This document shows positions 22,238 through 30,818 of a DNA stretch of 31,351 nucleotides, one piece after another. Source of the DNA: a virus; the IMG/VR virus record IMGVR_UViG_3300037069_004336, positions 1 through 31,351 of that record; one strand, given 5' to 3'. Each line of letters begins with the position of its first letter. Position 1 is the first letter of the stretch. Position numbers and translations under genes: made by a program. A model generated the notes under the pieces. The model did not search any database, had not been told where the DNA came from, and worked only from the letters and a program-made list of their open reading frames with translations.

Positions 22238-23020
22238 TTAATCGAAAGCTCCTTGTTTGCCTTTATAATATTTCCTTAAGACGGATGTCCCTTCAAATAT
22301 TGGAAGGTCTTCATTGAAGACATCAACAGTTCCGTTCTTTATATCAATTTTTGATGGAATATGTTCATCATCAACTTTTATTTCATTTTCAGGACGAACA
22401 GGTCTTGTTTTTTTTATTTGAACAATATTGCAACGACAGTTGTATTCAGATAAAAGTTTTGCTCCAACTTTGGTCCACCAGGGATCATTTGCTGGCAACT
22501 TGGTCCCATTGGCTGCTTTATGCTGTGGACGGCACTTGGAATCATTTTCTGATACATATTGCAGATATCCACCACTAGATGCTACAACAGCTGTTTCTGT
22601 AGTTCTATCAACCTGTTTTCTTTCAACTTTTTGTTGATCAATAAACATCAATTTGCTTAATGAATTAATTCTTTGGTTAACCAATTCTGGTTCTCCTTCT
22701 TTTATTTTATTCAATGAAGAAATTAGTTTAAACGATTTGGCCACGGAGAAGTTCCACAAGTTATTATCAATTGAATGGTACAACTTATTATTAAATTTCT
22801 TTTTTACTTTATTCTCTCCACGCAAATCATCATAGATTGCATTTACAAATAAAGCGTCAAACAAAGTACCTTTTGTATTTGCTTTAGCAAGATCTCTTAT
22901 ATAGCTCCAGAATACATTTACAGGACCATTACTCAACTCTTTAAAGTCAAATGGTTCTACCGCATCCAATACCTCAAAGAGGTCTGAATCCTTCTCGTAT
23001 AGCTTATATAGACTGTTCAT
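22238..23020 (-). CDS. Minor head protein, MuF / SPP1 gp7-like
   Basis: 260 residues from the ATG at 23020 (a TTG at 23023 is just upstream). The C-terminal half carries the MuF pattern: D-S-K-C-R-P-Q-H-K-A-A-N-G-T-K near 163, then D-P-W-W, then the Y-N-C-R-C-N-I-V motif near 196. MuF domain proteins sit in the head near the portal and take part in DNA packaging or ejection. The first 17 bases overlap the portal gene's end. Confidence 0.8.
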   Translation of the reverse strand: MNSLYKLYEKDSDLFEVLDAVEPFDFKELSNGPVNVFWSYIRDLAKANTKGTLFDALFVNAIYDDLRGENKVKKKFNNKLYHSIDNNLWNFSVAKSFKLISSLNKIKEGEPELVNQRINSLSKLMFIDQQKVERKQVDRTTETAVVASSGGYLQYVSENDSKCRPQHKAANGTKLPANDPWWTKVGAKLLSEYNCRCNIVQIKKTRPVRPENEIKVDDEHIPSKIDIKNGTVDVFNEDLPIFEGTSVLRKYYKGKQGAFD

Positions 23021-24308
23021 CAACTATAGGTGTTTCTTCAATTGGTCCAGCAATTTCTGTAACTGGAATACCAAATCTTTCTTGAATGAATGATGCGGGA
23101 ATTGAATATTTGCCAGATGCAAGTAATGTGTTCACCATCGCAAATTCCTCCGATGCGTTGGCCAACTTGTCCATCTTTTCAATCTCAATTTCAATTGATT
23201 CATCCTGGAATTGAGGGATTCCAAGATATCTTAAGTTGGCCACCAATTTGTCTTTGAAGATGTGCTGGAACATCAATATATCTGAATCGGATACCATTGA
23301 TGCCAATTGAGCGCTTATCTCCATTGATCCGACAAATGCACCCTCGGTGTTTAAAACATCCGTACCTAATATAGCCTTGGCCATCTGGCTATGACATTGA
23401 TCAACGAAATTTAAAAATATATCACTCCCTTTAGTTGAAGCTTCAACTGCATCAACTGCCACTTCTTGAGGCACGATCAAATATGTTGAATTACGTGCAT
23501 TCTTTAAAAACAATTCTAGTTGTTTGAATGCATCTGGTTCAAGCATCGACGATAATTGTGCCTTCCAAGTCGGAGAAGCAAAACGAGAAATCAAATCAAA
23601 TAAATGAAACTGAGTGTCTTTTTTATAAACATATAGAGGAGCACACTTTGTCAATAAACCAAGATAATCGTGACTTCCATCATTTACGTCGAAGAACCAA
23701 CCTCTTAATTTTTTGTCCTCATAAATATTTATTCCATTTGTATCAGAAAAGTTTTTTAGCAACTCGTGTGATTTGGGATTATAATATTCCCTTCTCAAAG
23801 ATTTAACTTCACAAACTTCATCATCAATTATATTTCCAACTTGGAATATTGAATATCCCCAAAATAAAGATTCAATTACTTCTCTTTGAAATGTTTTGAA
23901 CCAATATTTATTGAAATAATTTGTTAGATATTCATCTTCTTTTCCACCTTTAAGTACTTTAAAACCACGAGATGTCAAGTTATTTATTCTTATGTTAATC
24001 AATGAAGTAACTTGAGGATCAAGCATCACCTCTTTATAAAATCTTATTTGAGGATAATATTGGCAAGTTCCAATTGGATTCTCAGCTGAGATAATTGCTT
24101 TTCTCCACAGATCAATTGATGTAGCTTCACGATACATAACGCTATCACCTTTTCTTTGACCAAAACCAAATTGCGCTTTTTTATTATCATCATTTGCCAA
24201 GTCAGGAGTTTTTTTGCTAACATCAACAATTGAATCAAATGATTCTAATGTGCCAGTAAGTGATTGTCCTGTTTGTTTAAACTTGGGTGTATTTTTTCTT
24301 TTTGACAT
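23004..24308 (-). CDS. Portal protein (Mu gp29 / DUF935-like)
   Basis: 434 residues. Typical DUF935 portal elements are present: R-F-Y-K-E-V-M-L-D-P-Q-V-T-S-L near 87, then the F-W-G-Y-S-I-F-Q-V-G-N segment near 147, then a mid-domain with R-F-A-S-P-T-W-K near 240, and a long helical C-terminus (Q-A/S-M-A-K-A-I-L-G). Portals form the 12-fold ring that takes the packaged DNA. It lies between the gp36-like gene and the MuF-like gene, as in Mu. ATG at 24308; the previous stop is 1 base away. Confidence 0.85.
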   Translation of the reverse strand: MSKRKNTPKFKQTGQSLTGTLESFDSIVDVSKKTPDLANDDNKKAQFGFGQRKGDSVMYREATSIDLWRKAIISAENPIGTCQYYPQIRFYKEVMLDPQVTSLINIRINNLTSRGFKVLKGGKEDEYLTNYFNKYWFKTFQREVIESLFWGYSIFQVGNIIDDEVCEVKSLRREYYNPKSHELLKNFSDTNGINIYEDKKLRGWFFDVNDGSHDYLGLLTKCAPLYVYKKDTQFHLFDLISRFASPTWKAQLSSMLEPDAFKQLELFLKNARNSTYLIVPQEVAVDAVEASTKGSDIFLNFVDQCHSQMAKAILGTDVLNTEGAFVGSMEISAQLASMVSDSDILMFQHIFKDKLVANLRYLGIPQFQDESIEIEIEKMDKLANASEEFAMVNTLLASGKYSIPASFIQERFGIPVTEIAGPIEETPIVDEQSI

Positions 24309-24309
24309 A

Positions 24310-25335
24310 TTAGTATCTGTATTTATTTATTTCTGAAAAGTTATTCCAACCAAATCTAACGCCAAAACCTTGTTGTGTTATTTCTGGAAATTCTGATGCA
24401 TATTTTTTTAATTGAATATTTCTGATGCTTCTAGACATATCTTCAAGAGCTTTAACTGCCAAATCGTGTGAATCAACCACTGGTTTGGTCATATCTCTAT
24501 AAGATACTCTTTTAAGTACTTCATAAATAATAAGATCTGTGGCCAAACTAATCAATGTATATGAACGATCATCTTCAATAAAATCAGTTGCTTCGTTTTG
24601 AAGCAAATATTCATTGAAGTAATTAACATCATTTTGAAATGAACTTGGGGTTAAGCCTGAAACCAAAGACATATAGTTAAAATCTATTGTTTGAGTGGTT
24701 GCGGTTAATCCAGTAGATGAACCCGTAGGAATATATTGTGTTTCGAAATAATTAAAATTTGTTCCAATAGAATCAGTTTTAACTTCTATTGAGGTACCAA
24801 TTGTTCCACCAGTTAAAAGTTGATTATATTCATCAGCTGTTATTGTACTTCCATCAGTTGTAGCTGAATAATAAAGTACTCCACAAGAAGCTACATAGTC
24901 AGGATTATCGTATTTAAAAATTGTCGGATAAACAAAATTCGAAGGTACATAAGCCGTATTATAAAGGTTATTCATATATAAAGACTGTGACCAATCAGCC
25001 AATTTTGGTTGACAAGCATTAATTCTTTTTGTTAAAATAAATTCTTTTGTGACTTCATTATTTACTAATAATTCGCCATTTGCCACTTCCCAGGCAGTAC
25101 TTGCTGAATTAGCCAAAATTCTGACTCTTTGTCCATCTGGGTATACAACACCAGGTTCAAAATCCACCCAAGGGCGAAATTCATATGCCATATCGAATTT
25201 GGTGATATATTGAGATATCATTTCAATAACTTTTCTCTCAGCTCTGTCCAAAATGGCATCATCACAACCAGTTACCTGGTCAAGAACTGGTCCGACCAAA
25301 TTATCAGTTAAGTTTGTTTTTAATAGAAATTTCAT
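24310..25335 (-). CDS. Head-completion protein (Mu gp36 / DUF1320-like) with a large insertion
   Basis: 341 residues. The N-terminus (D-A-I-L-D-R-A-E-R-K-V, then D-M-A-Y-E-F-R-P-W) and the C-terminus (S-Y-T-L-I-S-L-A-T-D-L-I-I-Y-E-V, then H-D-L-A-V-K-A-L-E-D-M) match the two ends of the gp36-type adaptor. Between them, about 150 beta-rich residues are inserted (T-T-D-G-S-T-I-T-A-D, then T-Q-Y-I-P-T-G-S). Mu gp36 proteins connect head and tail. The usual family length is near 140 residues, so this one is about twice as long. The portal gene follows directly. Confidence 0.6.
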   Translation of the reverse strand: MKFLLKTNLTDNLVGPVLDQVTGCDDAILDRAERKVIEMISQYITKFDMAYEFRPWVDFEPGVVYPDGQRVRILANSASTAWEVANGELLVNNEVTKEFILTKRINACQPKLADWSQSLYMNNLYNTAYVPSNFVYPTIFKYDNPDYVASCGVLYYSATTDGSTITADEYNQLLTGGTIGTSIEVKTDSIGTNFNYFETQYIPTGSSTGLTATTQTIDFNYMSLVSGLTPSSFQNDVNYFNEYLLQNEATDFIEDDRSYTLISLATDLIIYEVLKRVSYRDMTKPVVDSHDLAVKALEDMSRSIRNIQLKKYASEFPEITQQGFGVRFGWNNFSEINKYRY

Positions 25336-25373
25336 TTGTGATTGTTTATATTAATAAATAGGAGAATATTTGG

Positions 25374-26762
25374 TTAATAACCAGCTGTACGAGGAGCTTC
25401 AGAACGAACCATAATATCTTTTGTAACTCCCAAGAATCTCTGGAATTCCTTATCCAACATTGAATTTGGGCTTAAAACCAAATAATCTGTCGCATCACTC
25501 ATATGGGCAAATTTTTGATATTTCTTTGTTTCGTCACCAACTTTCATTGAGTACATTTTTTTTGACTTTTCTTTGCCAGTTTCTGACCAAGGGCAGGTCA
25601 ATAAATCATTAATCAATTTTTTGCATTCAGAGTTAATTACAACTCTACCTTCAGCAAACATTTTGTTCATAAACATTATCCTTAAATAAATTGTATCATT
25701 TCTTGATTTAAAATTTATTTTTGAATTAACTCCAGCAAATATTTCTTTTATTTTTGTAACTCCATTATAACCTCTCTGTGCCATAGAGCTTCCATTACGT
25801 ATTGAAGCATCTCCAACCAATATAATTTCATTTTGGTGATTTGAGAAATGAGTAAATACAGTCATAACCGTTTCTTCAAAGTTTTTTCCTTCTAACGCAA
25901 ATTCTTTGAAAACATAAAAAACATCTCCCTTATATTGTCCACAAACAACCGCATTGTATGGAAGCATATTTTGATCGAATGAAATTATTATTGGTGATGT
26001 ATCATCATATTCATATTGTTTTTGTAACTCAAAGTTTTTAACAACATCAAATCTATAACACTCACCTCCATTTGTTAAAGTACCAAATACACCCAAACAT
26101 AAAATTTGATAATACAATGGATTATAAAGTTGATAGTCCTCAAGTATTTTAACCAAATTCGGATGTATGAATTTATTATTTTTATAAGTTGAATGATGTA
26201 CTCTAAAGTCATCATTTCTATCTGTTCTTTCCCAAAAGAATTTGTAAACCCAATTTTGATCCGATACAGGATTAAATAATAAAAATATTTGACTCTCTTT
26301 TACACCATTACGAATACGACTTATTATCATTGAAAAGTCAGTTTCAGTAAGCTGCGTACATTCTTCAAGAACGCAATAATCAATGTTATCAATACCTTTC
26401 AGCTCTTCAGGATCTTCACATCCTGTGAAGAAAAATTCTGATCCATTCTCAAGAGTTATTGTTTTTGCAACCTTATTTCTTTTGAATTTTATTCCCCACT
26501 TCCTTAAAATAGAAAGCACGACATCAATACAAGTTTTATCAAGAGTGGAAGCTGTTTTTCTGATTACAAGACAACGTTTTGTTTCTTTCACCAAATTCAT
26601 AATCATAAGCTGCCAGGCAAGATAAGATTTGCCTGATCCAGAACCCCCATAGATTAAAATGAAGTTTTTGAATTCATCGTTCTTTTGATCATATTCTAAT
26701 TGATTATATATTTCAAAAAACTGATCATTGAAATCTTTGGCTTCGAATCTTAATTTTGCCAT
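25374..26762 (-). CDS. Terminase large subunit
   Basis: 462 residues. ATPase domain: Walker A G-G-S-G-S-G-K-S (about 39-46) and Walker B D-Y-C-V-L-E-E (about 128-134) with the catalytic Glu, and a coupling motif L-L-F-N-P-V-S-D near 160. Nuclease (RNase H-like) domain: acidic residues in I-I-I-S-F-D-Q-N and V-G-D-A-S. It packages the genome into the procapsid. ATG at 26762, 2 bases after the PD-(D/E)XK-like gene. No classical small subunit is recognised next to it. Confidence 0.9.
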   Translation of the reverse strand: MAKLRFEAKDFNDQFFEIYNQLEYDQKNDEFKNFILIYGGSGSGKSYLAWQLMIMNLVKETKRCLVIRKTASTLDKTCIDVVLSILRKWGIKFKRNKVAKTITLENGSEFFFTGCEDPEELKGIDNIDYCVLEECTQLTETDFSMIISRIRNGVKESQIFLLFNPVSDQNWVYKFFWERTDRNDDFRVHHSTYKNNKFIHPNLVKILEDYQLYNPLYYQILCLGVFGTLTNGGECYRFDVVKNFELQKQYEYDDTSPIIISFDQNMLPYNAVVCGQYKGDVFYVFKEFALEGKNFEETVMTVFTHFSNHQNEIILVGDASIRNGSSMAQRGYNGVTKIKEIFAGVNSKINFKSRNDTIYLRIMFMNKMFAEGRVVINSECKKLINDLLTCPWSETGKEKSKKMYSMKVGDETKKYQKFAHMSDATDYLVLSPNSMLDKEFQRFLGVTKDIMVRSEAPRTAGY

Positions 26763-26764
26763 TT

Positions 26765-27280
26765 TTAAATCGTAAAATGATATGCCATTGAAATAGGCAA
26801 CTTGTAATTTTCTTTTTCTATTGTTTCTCCAAAACCCTTTAAATCTGTTGAAGAAACTTTAACATAAAAATCTTTTTGTAAAGAAAGTTTTTTGAATTCA
26901 AAATCCTTTTCAGTCAGATTGAACCAATAATAATTATTTGCATACTTATCGCAAGACACATAAATTGATTTATATCCACTTTTTTCGTATTGCTTAAGTT
27001 TTTTGTATTTGTCATTTTGAATCATAAGACTTCCCCAGCCATTAATTATATCATTATGGTAATTTCTTGTCTTGAATTCAATTGCATATTTATCAAATAA
27101 CTCTTCTCCTTTATATACATCAACTACTGCATCAATTGTGAATTTTCCTTTTTGATTAAGCAGTGTAACTTCAAACCTATATTTTGGATAGGTACGTGCC
27201 ATATGGGCAAACATTTTGTTTAAGTGGTTTGTTTCGTACATAAGATTTTCGTCAAATGAATGAAAGTTGGGCAATTGCAT
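26765..27280 (-). CDS. PD-(D/E)XK nuclease-like protein
   Basis: 171 residues from the ATG at 27280. A longer GTG-started frame begins at 27334 but reads as a spurious hydrophobic leader. Asp50 or Asp54 in T-I-D-A-V-V-D and Glu68-x-Lys70 in Y-A-I-E-F-K-T form a PD-(D/E)XK active site, followed by the helical K-Y-K-K-L-K-Q-Y-E. A core strand lies at K-S-I-Y-V-S-C-D. This fold cuts DNA in many restriction, repair and phage enzymes. It is the first gene of the packaging operon, so it may work with terminase or as a resolvase. Only motifs support this. Confidence 0.6.
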   Translation of the reverse strand: MQLPNFHSFDENLMYETNHLNKMFAHMARTYPKYRFEVTLLNQKGKFTIDAVVDVYKGEELFDKYAIEFKTRNYHNDIINGWGSLMIQNDKYKKLKQYEKSGYKSIYVSCDKYANNYYWFNLTEKDFEFKKLSLQKDFYVKVSSTDLKGFGETIEKENYKLPISMAYHFTI

Positions 27281-27395
27281 ATCAGAAGATTTCCTATAAA
27301 TAAGAAGAAAAAATAAAAAAGTATTTATTTGCACTTTTATTTACTTTTTTGCTTTTTTTATCTATTTATAGGTACAAACAGAAAATATATCCCAA
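27281..27395. other. Divergent intergenic region
   Basis: About 115 bases between the packaging operon and the rightward operon. It is very A/T-rich and has a 22-base element (27328-27349) like 19285-19306, and GGTACAAA at 27371-27378, as in the large inverted repeat. No full Bacteroidota promoter is seen, so regulated phage promoters are likely. Confidence 0.5.
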
Positions 27396-27533
27396 ATGAT
27401 TGATTTACATAAAAAAGAAAAAATTAAGGAGCTAAGAGGTCAGATCAAAGAAAAACTTGAATTATTTAACAAAGAATTAAAAAATCTTGGTTTGCAATCA
27501 CAAATTAAATTAGAAGTAACAATAAAAAAATAA
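27396..27533 (+). CDS. Small coiled-coil protein of the rightward operon
   Basis: 45 residues. ATG at 27396, TAA at 27531-27533. The peptide is Lys/Glu/Leu-rich (K-I-K-E-L-R-G-Q-I-K-E-K-L-E-L) and likely a single long helix. It is followed by the next ATG after 4 bases. As the first gene of the only rightward operon it may be regulatory or early. No family is recognised. Confidence 0.65.
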   Translation: MIDLHKKEKIKELRGQIKEKLELFNKELKNLGLQSQIKLEVTIKK

Positions 27534-27537
27534 AAAT

Positions 27538-27864
27538 ATGAAATTGAATTTAACTACAGACATCGAAAAATTAGAAGAAACGGTAATTAAAATTAATGAA
27601 GCAATAACAGATCTGATTCAAAAAACACCAAAAATTAATATGAATGCATCAAATGGATGGTTGTCTTTTGATAGTTTTAACTACATAATGAATCAAATCT
27701 CTAATTACCAATTATTGTATAATCCACAATATGGTTTGAAGATAATTAATCAAACTAGATATGCGCAAGACTTACTTTCAAAAGATACAATTGTAATTGA
27801 GTATTACATTCAAATGTTATCAGAAGAAAATTATCAAAAATTAGAAATTAAAATAAGAAAATAA
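27538..27864 (+). CDS. Unknown protein of the rightward operon
   Basis: 108 residues. Helical N-terminus (D-I-E-K-L-E-E-T-V-I-K-I), a Trp-Leu-Ser-Phe-Asp middle and a polar tail. No motif is recognised. It is in a tight operon with the 45-aa and 104-aa genes (4- and 2-base gaps). It has no counterpart that I can name. Confidence 0.65.
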   Translation: MKLNLTTDIEKLEETVIKINEAITDLIQKTPKINMNASNGWLSFDSFNYIMNQISNYQLLYNPQYGLKIINQTRYAQDLLSKDTIVIEYYIQMLSEENYQKLEIKIRK

Positions 27865-27866
27865 AA

Positions 27867-28181
27867 ATGGCTCGTAATCCTTATACCGCAGTAAATAGAG
27901 TGCTTAAAACAATTGGAAGCACAATTGGAACATTTAAACAAGAACAATTAGAAGATGCTTTATCTAAAGTATCTCCAGAAGCATTCTTAAGAAATTATTT
28001 GGCTTTGTCTGAATTATCTTTGAAATACAAAGATGTTTTGAAACCAGAAGTAAAAGAAACTAAATCAAACAATGTAATTGAATTCTTTGACTCATCAACT
28101 CAACAAGTTGTAAAACCAAAGAAAGATAAGAAATTGGTTGAAACCACATCGCCCGATAACTTTGAGTCGGGAGAATTATAG
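27867..28181 (+). CDS. Small protein of the rightward operon, possible small terminase
   Basis: 104 residues. The N-terminus is basic with an A-V-N-R-V-L-K-T-I helix. The middle has a helical L-S-K-V-S-P-E-A-F-L-R-N-Y-L-A-L segment, and the C-terminus is an acidic/basic tail with K-K-D-K-K. The size and helical content allow a DNA-binding small terminase, and the large subunit lies about 1.1 kb away on the other strand, but no motif proves it. Strong terminator after it. Confidence 0.55.
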   Translation: MARNPYTAVNRVLKTIGSTIGTFKQEQLEDALSKVSPEAFLRNYLALSELSLKYKDVLKPEVKETKSNNVIEFFDSSTQQVVKPKKDKKLVETTSPDNFESGEL

Positions 28182-28216
28182 ATTAACTCATTTCTATATA
28201 TTTTTTATGTTAATAA

Positions 28217-28241
28217 CCCCGCTTAATTGCGGGGTTTTTTT
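28217..28241 (+). terminator. Terminator of the rightward operon
   Basis: CCCCGC (28217-28222), TTAATT loop, GCGGGG (28229-28234), seven T (28235-28241). It ends the 27396-28181 transcript 36 bases after its last stop. It also lies just past the stop of the convergent fibre gene, with a weaker T tract on the minus strand. Confidence 0.9.
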
Positions 28242-28242
28242 A

Positions 28243-30543
28243 TTATATAGCTTGAAGAACTAATGTAAATGAAACATCTCCACTTAAATTTCCAACTAGT
28301 GGACGTAAGGTGAAAACCCCGCTAACTCCACTAGAATAACTATTTATAAGTGGGTTAATGAGTTTAACAGAACTTGCATTACCAAAAATAGAACCAGCTG
28401 TCGATCCAGAAGAAAATGTTTTTTGTAAAACTGATGTTCCAGCACCAAATCCTAAATCAATTGTAGTTCCTGTTCCAACAAAATTTGAACCAGTTGAGGT
28501 TATTAACTTTGTTGGAACATAAAATGATGCTTGAATATCAAATAAATTTATTGAAGTTCCAGCAAGACCTTTTCCAGAAGTCCCATCAAATGTTATTAAA
28601 TTTGTTTTCATAACCAAATCTCCTGCTGGTGTTTGGGTCAATCCATAAACATCAAATTCAACTGTTGAAGATGATCTTGAATATACAAATTCATTTACAT
28701 CGACTGAATAAAATGATCCATTTTGATTTTGTAAATAACTTGCATTATTTAATTTTACTTCATTAATTGTTTTTGTATCAAAATAGTTGTCAGTAAAATA
28801 ACTTGCATTTGTTACTTTTAAAACATTTGAAGTCCCATTCAATAAACTATTGTTTGAAAACGTACTTAAGTTATTAACTTCAGTCTCATTATAATTTCCA
28901 TTGTAGAAGTAGTTGTTTGAGAATGTTGAGTTATCAATTTTTAATCCTCTTAAATATGCTCCCAATATCATTGTTTGACCAATATTAGTCTCATCAATTT
29001 GACAAAAAGATAAACCTCCATTAATATATAATTCAAATCCCAAGTTTTTATTTATTGTTAAATTTGTTATCGAATTATGACCCCAGGGAAAATCTTGTAA
29101 TAAAGGAGAAAATGGTTGATCATTCACTAAAACATTTTTTATCGAATCAAAACAAGATGAAATCGTAAAAAATTGAGTATTAACTTCAACAGAATATGAT
29201 TCCAATGTTGGGTTTTGACCAATACCAATATTACCTGGATTATAAATATCATAAAAGTTTGAATCAACATTTATAAATGATGAATCAATTGAGTTTGTTG
29301 CTGTTGACCAAATAAAAACAACAGCGTTATTTATTGCTCTTGCATCCCATCCTGTTATAGATGTATTTGAAGCGATATTAGAAACAATTAATGAAGCAGT
29401 TGTATTATTATCAGTATCGTATTGAATAGGACCAGAAATTAAATTTGAACCATTTATTGTTATACCAGATATATATTGTCCAGTTGTTCCAGAATTAATA
29501 AATATTGCTCCGAAAGGCTTGATATTTGTATTTCTCAACCAGGTACCTGAAGAGCCTAGACTATTTGGTGACATTGCTGGCAAAATAATTGTCCCTCCCT
29601 GGAATGGATTCACCACAGCATAAAAAGATCCAGGAACCAATTGTGAATTATTGATTCTGTTTGTTAACTCTGAAGTTGTTACGTAAGTTAAATTTGAAAA
29701 TGAAGCACCTGAAGCAATTTTAAATAATTGTCCAGTTGAATCAGTTGTTAATATTTGTTCTGCTCCATTTATTGTTCTTGTCGGAAGTGAATCAATAAAA
29801 ACATTTGGAATTGAATTTATTGCAAAACTTGAAGTAACATCTGCACCAACATATTGAATTGCTGTAACGTTTGGACCACCAGCCATAACATTTGGACCTG
29901 ATTTGAAAACTCCATTTGTATAATTAATTGTTGAACCTGTTCCAACTGCACATACCTGCCAGTTTGTGTCAGAATTTGATTTTGTGTAAAATATTCCATT
30001 AAATGGCAGAGGATTATACCTCCTCATTCCAGTAGCATTTGTTGTGCTATTGAAAACCTCAAGCATTCCATTTCCAGATACAGGATAAGGTTGTGCCAAT
30101 CCAACAGAAGATGCTACAGCTTTTGTGTGATAAAAACCAGTAACCAATGAATTCAAATTTGCATCATCAGCCAATTGAACAATTGTTTTTGCAGTCCCCA
30201 GTTCAATTCCTTGAGTTTTTAAAATGAACTGATTTGTTTGGCCAGAAAATGAATTTACAAATGTCCATTCATTAGATATAAATGAACCAGCAGTAGTTCC
30301 TCCAGTAGCAATTACTTGAAAAAGCGCTCCAGAATAAATTACACCTTGTCCTGGTGAATAAGAACCATATGAGTTTGACCAGCCATATAGGCCAAGCAAA
30401 TTTTTATCTGTTGTCTTATTTGCATAATTATCAGATATAGCTAACATAGCCGTTCTTCCTGATAAAGCTGAAATTAAATTTGCGTTGTTATCAGGAACAT
30501 TTGCAGCGATTATCGCCCGAACCTGTGAAGTATTTAGTGGCAT
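28243..30543 (-). CDS. Second long tail fibre with a beta-helical middle
   Basis: 766 residues. The N-terminus has helical parts then a phage fibre-type segment (G-L-Y-G-W-S-N-S-Y, then I-Y-S-G-A-L-F-Q-V near 70). The middle (about 400-640) is rich in Asn with repeated N-N/N-Y-F turn units (F-S-N-N-S-L-L, then Y-F-T-D-N-Y-F), the pattern of a right-handed beta-helix. The C-terminus is Gly/Ser/Thr-rich with a strand tail. It is the last gene of the tail operon and follows the small LysM/X-like gene. Receptor-binding or depolymerase work is plausible; no active-site triad is claimed. Confidence 0.65.
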   Translation of the reverse strand: MPLNTSQVRAIIAANVPDNNANLISALSGRTAMLAISDNYANKTTDKNLLGLYGWSNSYGSYSPGQGVIYSGALFQVIATGGTTAGSFISNEWTFVNSFSGQTNQFILKTQGIELGTAKTIVQLADDANLNSLVTGFYHTKAVASSVGLAQPYPVSGNGMLEVFNSTTNATGMRRYNPLPFNGIFYTKSNSDTNWQVCAVGTGSTINYTNGVFKSGPNVMAGGPNVTAIQYVGADVTSSFAINSIPNVFIDSLPTRTINGAEQILTTDSTGQLFKIASGASFSNLTYVTTSELTNRINNSQLVPGSFYAVVNPFQGGTIILPAMSPNSLGSSGTWLRNTNIKPFGAIFINSGTTGQYISGITINGSNLISGPIQYDTDNNTTASLIVSNIASNTSITGWDARAINNAVVFIWSTATNSIDSSFINVDSNFYDIYNPGNIGIGQNPTLESYSVEVNTQFFTISSCFDSIKNVLVNDQPFSPLLQDFPWGHNSITNLTINKNLGFELYINGGLSFCQIDETNIGQTMILGAYLRGLKIDNSTFSNNYFYNGNYNETEVNNLSTFSNNSLLNGTSNVLKVTNASYFTDNYFDTKTINEVKLNNASYLQNQNGSFYSVDVNEFVYSRSSSTVEFDVYGLTQTPAGDLVMKTNLITFDGTSGKGLAGTSINLFDIQASFYVPTKLITSTGSNFVGTGTTIDLGFGAGTSVLQKTFSSGSTAGSIFGNASSVKLINPLINSYSSGVSGVFTLRPLVGNLSGDVSFTLVLQAI

Positions 30544-30546
30544 ATA

Positions 30547-30816
30547 TTATAAATTATTAAAGTCGTCGTTATAATCATCATTGAATTCACCAATCAAATA
30601 AATTGGTAAATCTCTATCTCTTGTACAAACAATTCTATTAGCAAATTTTAAATTTTGAGAAAAAGAATTGTTTGTATAAACATCAAGATCAACACCTTGA
30701 AGGTTTTCGTTTATTGTTGTTAAATTAGAATCACAAATAAATTGAATTATTCCATTTATATTGCCATTTTTTGTGGCCAATACATCAAATATTGATATGT
30801 TTTGCTGAAGTTTCAT
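30547..30816 (-). CDS. Small LysM- or gpX-like baseplate protein
   Basis: 89 residues. The first two thirds follow a LysM-like pattern: I-S-I-F-D-V-L-A-T-K-N-G-N near 8, then I-I-Q-F-I-C-D-S-N-L-T near 23, then G-V-D-L-D-V-Y-T. P2 gpX-type proteins have this domain at the tail-tube end. The rest is an acidic tail (D-D-Y-N-D-D-F). It lies between the gp25-like gene and the fibre gene, with 2- and 3-base gaps. The assignment is by pattern and position. Confidence 0.45.
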   Translation of the reverse strand: MKLQQNISIFDVLATKNGNINGIIQFICDSNLTTINENLQGVDLDVYTNNSFSQNLKFANRIVCTRDRDLPIYLIGEFNDDYNDDFNNL

Positions 30817-30818
30817 TC

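Noticed and set aside
26765-27334. Longer GTG-started form of the PD-(D/E)XK protein
   Set aside because: The extra residues are a hydrophobic low-complexity leader from an A/T-rich control region; the ATG at 27280 is preferred.
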